The translations under genes and the position numbers were made by a program. Positions 27,710 through 35,127 of a DNA stretch of 64,000 bases are shown here, piece by piece. Source of the stretch: HLUCCA09 sp965277275 (GTDB taxonomy: Bacteria > Pseudomonadota > Alphaproteobacteria > Rhodobacterales > Rhodobacteraceae); contig CBDICG010000001.1 of the NCBI GenBank assembly GCA_965277275.1, forward strand, positions 930,001-994,000, read 5' to 3'. Position 1 is the first letter of the stretch, and every line of letters starts with the position of its first letter. The notes beneath the pieces were generated by a model. The model was not told where the DNA came from. It searched no databases and saw only the letters and a program-made list of their open reading frames with translations.

Positions 27710-28483
27710 ATGACACTCGCAGTCGATCTGAATGCCGACATGGGCGAGAGCTTCGGCCCCTGGCCGATGGGCGACGACGCGGCGCTCCTCGATGTCGTGA
27801 CATCCGCGAACATTGCATGTGGGTTTCACGGCGGCGATTGGGACACGATGGCCAAGACCATGGGCCTCGCCGTGTCCCGGAATGTCGGGATCGGGGCGCA
27901 TCCCGGCTTTCCCGATCTGCAAGGCTTCGGCCGGAGGCGCATGGACGTTGGCACCGAGAGCCTCGGCAATCTCGTGCGCTACCAGGTCGGCGCCGCGCAG
28001 GCGATGGCGCACTCCGCGGGCGGTGAGGTCCGTCACCTAAAGCTGCATGGCGCGCTGGCCAACATGGCCTCCGAAGACAAGGCCATGGCCCTCGCGTGCT
28101 ACCGCGCTGCGCTCAGTGTCGCGCCGGATCTCATCGTCATGGTGCTCGCTGGCACAGCCCAACAGGCTGCAGCACACGAGCTTGGATGCCGCGCTGCATG
28201 CGAGATCTTTGCGGACCGCGCCTACAACGACGATGCCACGCTTGTGGATCGGCGGATCGAAGGCGGTGTGATCCACGACCCAGAAGTTGCGAGCGCACGG
28301 GTTCTCGAAATGCTCCGCGCAGGCGCCATCATCGCCGAGAGCGGCAAGAGGATCCCCACGCAAATTGACACGGCGTGCATGCACGGCGACACGCCGACCG
28401 CGGTGGCCTTGTCGCGTGCGGTTCGCGAGAAGCTCGAGGGGTCCGGCGTGCGGATCGCAATGTTCGAAGGCGGTCCGGTCTAG
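27710..28483 (+). CDS. pxpA: LamB/YcsF family protein, 5-oxoprolinase subunit A
   Basis: A 257-residue protein with the family start VDLNADMGESFGPWPMGDDAALL, then ANIACGFHGGDWDTM, GIGAHPGFPDLQGFGRR and RHLKLHGALANM. PxpA works with PxpB and PxpC as an ATP-dependent 5-oxoprolinase that opens pyroglutamate to glutamate. pxpB and pxpC are not next to it and not seen in the window, which is unusual. HyuA/HyuB-type oxoprolinase genes lie 12 kb away. The Asp/Glu racemase-family and DadA-like neighbours fit an amino-acid or lactam pathway. The ATG at 27710 follows a purine-rich GGGAG segment. Confidence 0.88.
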   Translation: MTLAVDLNADMGESFGPWPMGDDAALLDVVTSANIACGFHGGDWDTMAKTMGLAVSRNVGIGAHPGFPDLQGFGRRRMDVGTESLGNLVRYQVGAAQAMAHSAGGEVRHLKLHGALANMASEDKAMALACYRAALSVAPDLIVMVLAGTAQQAAAHELGCRAACEIFADRAYNDDATLVDRRIEGGVIHDPEVASARVLEMLRAGAIIAESGKRIPTQIDTACMHGDTPTAVALSRAVREKLEGSGVRIAMFEGGPV

Positions 28484-28562
28484 CGAAATCCAGTCCTCGC
28501 GGGGGGCGGATCAGACACGCCAAGCCCTAGGCCAAGCGACCGTTTGGCGCGCAGCCGGCGCT

Positions 28563-29276
28563 TCACGCAGGGGCGTCTCCTGCCTCCGCAAACCGCCGAG
28601 GGTGCAGTGCACCCTGGAACCAGACCAGCAGCGTATAGACAGAATAGACGGGGCGCCCCGTAGCGCGCTGCACATCCGGCGCGTAGGGCACCATATTGGT
28701 GCACTCGAGCACGATCGCGCCCACATCGGGGTGCGCCGCAACCAGACGCTCGGCGCCCTCGATCACATCCGCGCGGGCGGCCGCGATGTCCAGATCCGGT
28801 GCGTTCCCGAGGATTTTCGTGGCGAACTCCCCCTCCGGCGGCGTGCCCATCACCGGGGTGCCCACCGGCACACCCGCGGCCGCGAGGTGATCGGCGGCAA
28901 GGCTCTGGGCGGAGATCGTCAGGATCCCCGGGCGCTGGCCTGCAGGGAGCAAGCGCGCGACCCACGGCACCTGCAGCAGCGCCGAGGACGCGACCGGCAC
29001 GCCGATGGCCTCCGCCAACCTGTCTTGCAACGGCACAAGAAAGCCGCAGGTCGTCGCAATTCCGTCGCAGCCCGAGGCAACCAGAGCGCGCCCGGCTGCG
29101 ACAAACGCTTGTGCCTGCGGCCAGGGATCTGTCCCGATCACCTGGTTCGGCGTTGCTCCGGGGACGATGCTGTATTGGACGGCGAAGGGCCACGTCGCCG
29201 GATTGCCGATGTCGCCCGGAATTCGGGGAAATCGCGTGTCCAGCATCAGAATACCCAGCGTCGCGCCTGCCGCCAT
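28563..29276 (-). CDS. Aspartate/glutamate racemase-family protein
   Basis: A 237-residue protein of the Asp/Glu/hydantoin racemase superfamily. The two expected cysteines lie in IATTCGFLVPLQ (about residue 77) and IVLECTNMVPYA (about residue 190), each supplying a thiol acid/base. The N-terminus reads LGILMLDTRFPRIPGD. The frame remains open upstream, but the ATG at 29276 has AGGAA about eight bases before it. It converges on pxpA and is divergent from the DadA-like/TRAP operon. Whether it racemises an amino acid or isomerises another small acid is unknown. Confidence 0.8.
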   Translation of the reverse strand: MAAGATLGILMLDTRFPRIPGDIGNPATWPFAVQYSIVPGATPNQVIGTDPWPQAQAFVAAGRALVASGCDGIATTCGFLVPLQDRLAEAIGVPVASSALLQVPWVARLLPAGQRPGILTISAQSLAADHLAAAGVPVGTPVMGTPPEGEFATKILGNAPDLDIAAARADVIEGAERLVAAHPDVGAIVLECTNMVPYAPDVQRATGRPVYSVYTLLVWFQGALHPRRFAEAGDAPA

Positions 29277-29321
29277 CCGACGTTCCTGCCCTGTCCCACC
29301 CCAGCACGGGAAAGAATGACC

Positions 29322-29338
29322 CGATCCGAAAGGGATCG
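29322..29338. promoter_or_regulatory. Palindrome in the divergent promoter region of the racemase and DadA-like genes
   Basis: CGATCC and GGATCG are separated by five bases (GAAAG), giving a 17-bp inverted repeat in the 168-bp gap between two divergent genes. This is a typical place for an operator. No regulator gene is adjacent, so the binding protein is unknown. Confidence 0.3.
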
Positions 29339-29444
29339 ACAAGCCCAGTACGCCGACATCCCTCCACTTACCGTGCGCAAGGATCTGGACAATCCGGCGC
29401 GAGTCACGCGCAATCGGCACGACCAGTCGTGACAGGAGCCCTCC

Positions 29445-30701
29445 ATGACAGACCGCCTCGACCAGAAGTCCGTCGCGATCATCGGGGCCGGGATCGTGGG
29501 GGTGTCGACGGCTCTTTGGCTTCAGCGCGACGGGCACCGCGTGACGCTGATCGACAGGGAGGGCCCTGCCGCCGGCGCAAGCTTCGGCAACGGCGGCGTT
29601 CTGGCGTCCTGCTCCGTGGTGCCGGTGACGGTGCCGGGCCTTCTGCGCAAGGCACCCGGGATGCTCTTCGATCCGAACCAGCCGCTTTTTCTGAAGTGGG
29701 GGTACCTGCCCCGGCTGCTGCCCTGGCTCACGCGCTATCTTGGCCACGCCAATGCGGAGACGGTCGCGCGGCGCGCCGCTGCCCTGACCGCGATCATCGG
29801 AGACAGCCTGACCGAACATCAGGCCCTCGCAAAGGGGACAGGAGCGGAGCCCTTCATCGTGCCGTCAGACTACCTCTTCGTCTACGACTCACGGGCGCAG
29901 TACGAGGCCGACGCCTTCGGTTGGTCCGTGCGCAAGGACAATGGCTTTGCCTGGGACGTGCTCGAAGGCGCGGCATTTCGCGCATACGATTCCTGCTTCT
30001 CCCCCGATCTGGGTTGCGCCGTGAGGCTGCCAGACCATGGGCGGATCGCTGATCCGGGGGCCTATGTGCACGCCCTCGCCGCACATTTCGAACGCGAGGG
30101 CGGGCGTATCCTGAAGGCGGAGGTCACCGGGTTTGCGCGCGACGGCAAGACCCTGACGGGCCTCCGGGCAGGTGGCGAGACGATCGCGTGCGACACGGCC
30201 GTTCTTTGCACGGGCGCATGGTCGGGCCCGCTTGCGCGTGAGCTGGGCTTGCGCGCGCCCCTCGAATCCGAGCGCGGGTATCATCTGGAGCTCTGGGATC
30301 CGTCCATCGTGCCGCGTGCGCCCGTGATGATCACCTCCGGCAAGTTTGTCATCACTCCGATGGAAGGGCGGCTCCGGCTTGCGGGGGTTGTGGAATTCGG
30401 CGGGCTCGAGGCGCCGCCCTCGCGCGCGCCCTTTGAACTGCTCAAGCGCAACGCGTTGTCCGCCCTGCCCGGGCTCACGTGGTCACGCACCGAGGAGTGG
30501 ATGGGCCACCGCCCATCGATGGCGGATTCGACCCCCATGATCGGCGCGGCCCCAGCGCTCGACGGCGCCTTCGTGGGCTTCGGACACGATCACGTCGGAC
30601 TAACCGGTGGGCCGAAGACCGGCCGCATTCTGTCACAACTGATTGGCGGCAACCCCCCCAACATTGATCTTGCGCCATACGATCCGAAGCGCTTTCACTA
30701 G
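29445..30701 (+). CDS. DadA-like FAD-dependent D-amino-acid dehydrogenase/oxidase
   Basis: A 418-residue flavoprotein of the DAO family. The Rossmann motif is VAIIGAGIVGVSTALWLQR and the second FAD contact is GASFGNGGVLA, the DadA hallmark. The C-terminal substrate part contains MADSTPMIG and FGHDHVGLTGGPKTGR. DadA-type enzymes oxidise D-amino acids, often D-proline or D-hydroxyproline types, to imino or keto acids and pass electrons to the respiratory chain. It begins the rightward operon with the TRAP genes, 57 bases ahead of dctP. The transported solute is likely its substrate or precursor. GGAG lies eight bases before the ATG. Confidence 0.88.
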   Translation: MTDRLDQKSVAIIGAGIVGVSTALWLQRDGHRVTLIDREGPAAGASFGNGGVLASCSVVPVTVPGLLRKAPGMLFDPNQPLFLKWGYLPRLLPWLTRYLGHANAETVARRAAALTAIIGDSLTEHQALAKGTGAEPFIVPSDYLFVYDSRAQYEADAFGWSVRKDNGFAWDVLEGAAFRAYDSCFSPDLGCAVRLPDHGRIADPGAYVHALAAHFEREGGRILKAEVTGFARDGKTLTGLRAGGETIACDTAVLCTGAWSGPLARELGLRAPLESERGYHLELWDPSIVPRAPVMITSGKFVITPMEGRLRLAGVVEFGGLEAPPSRAPFELLKRNALSALPGLTWSRTEEWMGHRPSMADSTPMIGAAPALDGAFVGFGHDHVGLTGGPKTGRILSQLIGGNPPNIDLAPYDPKRFH

Positions 30702-30758
30702 CGCATGGGCAGACCAACCAAAAAAAACCAATGCTCAACACAACGAGGGAGACCCACA

Positions 30759-31730
30759 ATGAACCGCCTTTCGCTACTCCTCGGCGCCACGGCGCTGACC
30801 GTTGCCGCCAGCGCCGCCACCGCAGAGAAATGGGACATGCCCATGGCTTACGCGGCCACCAACTTCCACTCTGAGGTGGGCGCCAATTTCGCCGCCTGCG
30901 TCACCGAAGGCACCGGCGGCGATCTGGAGATCGTAACCCACCCCTCGGGCGCGCTGTTCCCGGGCAACGAGATCAAGCGCGCGGTGCAGACCGGGCAGGC
31001 CAATATCGGCGAGCGCCTGCTGTCGGCGCACCAGAACGAGAACCCGCTCTACGGGGTCGACTCGATCCCGTTCCTCGTGTCGTCCTTCGACGAGCACGAA
31101 GCGCTGTGGGAAATCGCCGGGCCAGCCGTCGCCGAGGTGCTGGAAGAAGACAATCTGCACTACCTCTACTCCGTACCGTGGCCGCCGCAGGGCCTGTACT
31201 TTGCCAAGGAGATCACCGCGGTGGCAGACATGGAGGGGATCAAGTTCCGCTCCTACAACACCGCCACAGCGCGCATGGCCGAACTGACCGGCATGCTGCC
31301 GGTTCAGGTGGAAGCGGCGGAGTTGAGCCAGGCACTGGCCACGGGCGTTGCCGAAGCGTTCATCTCGTCGGGCGCCACGGGCTACGACCGCAAGGTCTGG
31401 GAGCACCTGACGCATTTCTACGAAGTGGACGCATGGCTGCCGCGCAATGCGGTCTTCGTCAACAAGGGCGCATGGGACGGCCTCGGGGACGAGGCGAAAG
31501 CCACGCTGGAAGAGTGCGCCGCAGCGGCCAAGGCAGAAGGGCTCGCGCGCTCAAAGGAGTACACGACGTTCACGCTCAACGGGCTGAAAGAGGGCGGGAT
31601 GTCCGTTCAGCGCGCCGGTGATGCGCTTGTCGGCGAACTCCAGAGCATTGGCGATACGATGACGGGCGAGTGGCTCGAGGCCGCCGGAGAAGGCGGCGCG
31701 GCCATCGTGGACGCCTACAAGGCGCGCTAG
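30759..31730 (+). CDS. TRAP transporter periplasmic solute-binding protein (DctP family)
   Basis: A 323-residue protein with a signal peptide (RLSLLLGATALTVAASAATA, cleavage probably before EKW). The DctP fold follows, including HPSGALFPGNEIKRAVQTGQANIGE and, around residue 165, EGIKFRSYNTATARMAELTG with the conserved Arg that binds the solute carboxylate. The ligand class is an organic acid or amino-acid-like anion. The start at 30759 follows GAGGGAGA and gives the signal peptide. A 13-bp stem-loop directly after the gene separates it from the permease genes. Confidence 0.92.
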   Translation: MNRLSLLLGATALTVAASAATAEKWDMPMAYAATNFHSEVGANFAACVTEGTGGDLEIVTHPSGALFPGNEIKRAVQTGQANIGERLLSAHQNENPLYGVDSIPFLVSSFDEHEALWEIAGPAVAEVLEEDNLHYLYSVPWPPQGLYFAKEITAVADMEGIKFRSYNTATARMAELTGMLPVQVEAAELSQALATGVAEAFISSGATGYDRKVWEHLTHFYEVDAWLPRNAVFVNKGAWDGLGDEAKATLEECAAAAKAEGLARSKEYTTFTLNGLKEGGMSVQRAGDALVGELQSIGDTMTGEWLEAAGEGGAAIVDAYKAR

Positions 31731-31741
31731 GCGCACGAGAT

Positions 31742-31780
31742 GCGGTGCGCCGGGCCTGCCGAAGGCTCCCGGCGCACCGC
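31742..31780 (+). other. Strong stem-loop between dctP and dctQ
   Basis: GCGGTGCGCCGGG (31742-31754) pairs perfectly with CCCGGCGCACCGC (31768-31780), and a small inner stem GCC-GAA-GGC lies in the loop. There is no T-run after it. It begins 12 bases after the dctP stop. It probably stabilises dctP mRNA or reduces readthrough so that binding protein is made in excess over permease. Confidence 0.75.
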
Positions 31781-31814
31781 CCCCCAATGGCCCATCACTG
31801 GAACGGAGGGCGCG

Positions 31815-31850
31815 ATGCTGGACCCCAGTACGCACACGTGTCGAGCATGA
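31815..31850 (+). CDS. Possible 11-codon leader ORF coupled to dctQ
   Basis: GGAGGG at 31805-31810 is the best ribosome-binding site in this gap and stands four bases before ATG 31815. That ATG opens an 11-codon frame whose TGA (31848-31850) overlaps the proposed dctQ ATG (31847-31849). Ribosomes would end exactly where dctQ begins, which is a translational-coupling arrangement. The alternative is a frameshift separating the true dctQ start from its body. Confidence 0.4.
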   Translation: MLDPSTHTCRA

Positions 31851-32368
31851 GCTCCGTGCGCAAGACGCTCGACAGTCTCTACCTGGCCGGCGGCATCATT
31901 GCCTCGCTCTTCCTGATCGCGATCCTGACGATCATCCTGCTGCAGATGCTCGCCAGATGGACCGGCCAGGTCTTTCCCGGAGCAACAGATTACGCAGGCT
32001 ACTCGATGGCCTGCGCGTCGTTCTTCGCCTTCGCCTACACGCTGAACCACAACGCGCACATCCGCGTATCGATCCTGCTCTCGGCGCTGGGACGCTTCCG
32101 GCGCTGGGGTGAGCTGTGGTGCTTCGGCATCGGATCGATCATCGCCACGTACCTTGCGTGGTACGCCGTGCGCGGCAACTGGTGGTCGTGGAAGCTCAAC
32201 GAGATCAGCCAGGGCCTCGACAAGACACCGATCTGGATTCCGCAGCTGGCGATGTCCATCGGGTCGATCCTGCTGGCCATCGCATTCTGGGACAACTTCG
32301 TCAGCATCGTTCTGCGCAGAGGTCACAACATGTCCGGCGAAACGGTCGATCAGGAGCACGGGGAGTGA
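31847..32368 (+). CDS. TRAP transporter small permease (DctQ family)
   Basis: A 173-residue protein with four predicted membrane helices: YLAGGIIASLFLIAILTIILL, the YSMACASFFAFAYTL region with the family's charged HIRVSILL segment after it, WCFGIGSIIATYLAWYAV, and QLAMSIGSILLAIAFW. This is the DctQ plan; it pairs with DctM to form the transport channel. The ATG at 31847 gives a usual N-terminus (MSSVRKTLDSLYL). A GTG nine bases earlier is in frame. Its own ribosome-binding site is poor, and the good one belongs to the leader ORF ending at this start. Confidence 0.85.
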   Translation: MSSVRKTLDSLYLAGGIIASLFLIAILTIILLQMLARWTGQVFPGATDYAGYSMACASFFAFAYTLNHNAHIRVSILLSALGRFRRWGELWCFGIGSIIATYLAWYAVRGNWWSWKLNEISQGLDKTPIWIPQLAMSIGSILLAIAFWDNFVSIVLRRGHNMSGETVDQEHGE

Positions 32369-32439
32369 CCCGGTGCCGCCAGCGCGTCACCGCGCCCCCT
32401 CCGCACGCTCACAGCAGCTTCTGAAGAAAGGCCGAGACG

Positions 32440-33747
32440 TTGGAACAGCTCGCCCCCATCCTCATCTTCGTCTTCGTCTTGTTCTTCCTGCTCGGCTCGG
32501 GCGTCTGGGTCGGTCTGGCGCTCATGGGCGTGGCCTATGTCGGGATGGAGCTCTTCACCGCCCGCCCGCCGGGCGACGCGATGATCACACGGGTCTGGGG
32601 GGCGTCCTCTTCTTGGACCCTCACGGCCCTGCCCCTCTTCATCTGGATGGGCGAGGTCCTCTATCGCACGCGATTATCCGAGGACATGTTCCGCGGCCTC
32701 AGCCCGTGGATGGCACGCCTGCCGGGCGGGCTGGTGCACACCAATATCGTCGGCTGTACGGTGTTCGCTGCGGTTTCCGGCTCGTCGGCGGCGACGCTGA
32801 CGACCGTGGGCAAGATGTCCATCCCCGAGCTGCGCAAGCGCGACTATCCGGAGTCGATGGTCATCGGCACACTCGCGGGCGCGGCCACGCTCGGGCTGAT
32901 GATCCCGCCCTCGCTGACGCTTATCGTTTACGGGGTGACGATCAATGAATCGATCACCAAGCTCTTCATGGCCGGGGTCTTTCCGGGCCTCGTACTGGCC
33001 AGCATGTTCATGGCCTACGTGGCGGCGATGTCGTTTCTTTCGCCAAACTTCAACCCCAAGCCAGAGCCGATGATGACCTTTGGCCAGAAGCTCGCGAATT
33101 CGCGGTTCCTGATCCCGGTGATCCTGCTGATCATGCTGGTGATCGGCTCGATGTACATGGGGTTCGCGACGGCGACAGAGGCGGCGGCCTTCGGCGTCGT
33201 CGGCGCGCTCGTGCTCGCGGCGGGTCAGGGGTCGCTCAACTGGGGAACGTTCACCGAAAGCCTTATGGGCGCCGTGCGGACCTCTGCCATGATCGCGCTC
33301 ATCCTGGCGGGAGCGGCGTTTCTCTCGCTCTCGATGGGCTTTACCGGCATCCCCCGTGGTCTGGCGGACCTGATCGCGGGCTGGGATCTGTCGCGCTTCG
33401 AGCTGCTGATGGCGCTTCTGGTCTTCTATATCATCCTGGGATGTTTCCTCGATGGGATCTCGTCGGTTGTCCTGACGATGGCGGTGGTCGAGCCCATGAT
33501 CCGGGACGCGGGGATCGACCTCATCTGGTTCGGCATCTTCATCGTCGTCGTCGTTGAGATGGCACAGATCACCCCGCCCATCGGCTTCAATCTCTTTGTC
33601 CTGCAAGGCATGACGAACCACGAGATGACCTTCATCGCGAAGGCCGCGATCCCGATGTTCATGATTATGGTGGTGATGGTCTTCGTGCTGATCGGCTTCC
33701 CGGAGCTCGCGACATGGCTGCCCGAAAACATCCGGCAAGGACCATGA
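32440..33747 (+). CDS. TRAP transporter large permease (DctM family)
   Basis: A 435-residue membrane protein with about 12 helices. Family markers are FVLFFLLGSGVWVGLALMG, the GGLVHTNIVGCTVFAAVSGSSAATLTTVGKMSIPEL block and GAATLGLMIPPSLTLIVYGV. Together with DctP and DctQ it makes a sodium-driven uptake system for an organic acid. The start is TTG at 32440, with AAAGG about ten bases upstream; no ATG gives a full first helix. The stop overlaps an ATG (33744) that reads only 13 codons. Confidence 0.92.
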   Translation: MEQLAPILIFVFVLFFLLGSGVWVGLALMGVAYVGMELFTARPPGDAMITRVWGASSSWTLTALPLFIWMGEVLYRTRLSEDMFRGLSPWMARLPGGLVHTNIVGCTVFAAVSGSSAATLTTVGKMSIPELRKRDYPESMVIGTLAGAATLGLMIPPSLTLIVYGVTINESITKLFMAGVFPGLVLASMFMAYVAAMSFLSPNFNPKPEPMMTFGQKLANSRFLIPVILLIMLVIGSMYMGFATATEAAAFGVVGALVLAAGQGSLNWGTFTESLMGAVRTSAMIALILAGAAFLSLSMGFTGIPRGLADLIAGWDLSRFELLMALLVFYIILGCFLDGISSVVLTMAVVEPMIRDAGIDLIWFGIFIVVVVEMAQITPPIGFNLFVLQGMTNHEMTFIAKAAIPMFMIMVVMVFVLIGFPELATWLPENIRQGP

Positions 33748-33772
33748 TCCGCGTCGCGCGCCTCCAGCGACC

Positions 33773-34729
33773 GTGGGGAGGCTAGGCGCCGCCTTTGGGG
33801 CGGCGGGGCGACACGGGCGCATCCTGCTCATCGCGGGCCTCGCGGCCGGGATCGCCCTGCCCTCGGTTGCGGCGGTCATGGCGCCGTTTCTGCCCCTCCT
33901 TATCGGTGCGCTGCTCTTTCTGGCCGTGCTGCGCATCGGGCCAGAGCGCATGGTCGGGACGCTCGGCGATCTGGGCTACACGCTGCGTGTCGTCCTCTGC
34001 CTGCAACTGGCCCTGCCGCTTGCGCTCTGCGCGGCCTTCTGGGCCCTGGGCGTGCTCGACACGCCCGCCGGGATGGCCATCGTCCTGCTCTTTGCGGCGT
34101 CGCCTCTGGCGGGCAGCCCGAACCTCACGATCCTCACGGGCTTCGACCCGGATCCGGCGCTGCGGCTCGTGATCCTCGGCACCGCGCTCGTGCCTCTCAC
34201 GGCACTCGCGGTATTCTATGCCCTGCCCGGGATCGAGGGCGGCGCGGCCGTCTTTGGTTCGGCGCTGCGCCTTCTCGGGGTAATCGGGGTTGCTGCGCTG
34301 CTGGCCGTCGCGGTGCGACGGTGGTGGATGTCCGAGCCGGATCGCGACACGCTCGCGGCGATCGACGGGCTCTCTGCCATCGCGATGGCGATCGTAGTCG
34401 TGGCGCTGATGTCCGCCGTTGGCCCGTTGCTTCGGGCAGCCCCCGGAGAGCTTCTGGCCTGGATGGCGCTGGCCTTCGCGGCCAACCTCGGCGCACAGGT
34501 GATTACCGCGCTGTATTTGCGCGGGCGGGGGCAGGGCCCGGCGCTCGTGCCAACGTCCATTGTTGCGGGCAATCGCAACATCGCGCTCTTTCTCGTGTCC
34601 CTCCCGGCGGAGGACGCCGCGCAACTTCTGACCTTCATCGGCTGCTATCAGATGCCGATGTACCTGACGCCGATGATCATGCCCGCCCTCTACCGGCGCT
34701 TGGCCCGCCGCGCCGCGACGGCGGAGTGA
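33773..34729 (+). CDS. Bile acid:sodium symporter-like (SBF/BASS) membrane protein
   Basis: A 318-residue protein with about ten membrane helices of the SBF/BASS type: RILLIAGLAAGIALP at the start, LLFAASPLAGSPNLTILTG in the middle, and VAGNRNIALFLVSLP near the end, where SBF proteins have a conserved Asn-rich sodium site. The substrate is unknown. The start is uncertain: GTG at 33773 lacks a ribosome-binding site. The ATG at 33744, overlapping the dctM stop as ATGA, meets a TAG after 13 codons, so a one-base indel near 33770 may have displaced the original start. It follows the TRAP genes and may export or import a related solute. Confidence 0.65.
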   Translation: MGRLGAAFGAAGRHGRILLIAGLAAGIALPSVAAVMAPFLPLLIGALLFLAVLRIGPERMVGTLGDLGYTLRVVLCLQLALPLALCAAFWALGVLDTPAGMAIVLLFAASPLAGSPNLTILTGFDPDPALRLVILGTALVPLTALAVFYALPGIEGGAAVFGSALRLLGVIGVAALLAVAVRRWWMSEPDRDTLAAIDGLSAIAMAIVVVALMSAVGPLLRAAPGELLAWMALAFAANLGAQVITALYLRGRGQGPALVPTSIVAGNRNIALFLVSLPAEDAAQLLTFIGCYQMPMYLTPMIMPALYRRLARRAATAE

Positions 34730-35083
34730 CCGGGCGCAGGCCGTGCCGCCTTGCAGCTCGACTGTTCAAAGGATCAATGCCGCACCTTGGGCGGGGACGC
34801 CAGCGCGCCCCTGCCCCGGTGGCCCGGGGCGCACAACCCTGTTGGCGAAGGCCCCGCATCGTTTCCGGCTGACATGGCACCATTCGCGGCAGGTGGGCGA
34901 GGCGTGTCCGAGGAGCGCTCGATGGTACTGCAAGAGGTGGCTGGCAGGCAAGCTTCGCAATTGCGATAGGCCGCGCTTCCAAGTGCGCGGCACCGCCAGA
35001 CATGCATGCGCCCGTCAGAAGAGGCGTGGCGCCGGTGCGCGGGTCCCAAGCTGTCCCCGCTGAGGAGGGGACGGGGCAAAGAA
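34730..35083. other. Intergenic region between convergent transporter genes
   Basis: This 354-bp gap lies between the SBF-like gene and the end of the BCCT gene. I see no family motif or supported gene in any frame, only the terminator at its right edge. Confidence 0.5.
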
Positions 35084-35110
35084 AAACCGGGGCGCGTGGC
35101 GCCCCGGTTT
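35084..35110 (-). terminator. Rho-independent terminator of the BCCT gene
   Basis: A perfect 12-bp stem (AAACCGGGGCGC with GCGCCCCGGTTT) has a 3-base loop. On the minus strand it is followed by TTTTTCTTT. It lies 18 bases past the BCCT stop codon. Confidence 0.9.
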
Positions 35111-35127
35111 CGCTCGTGTGGCAGTGG

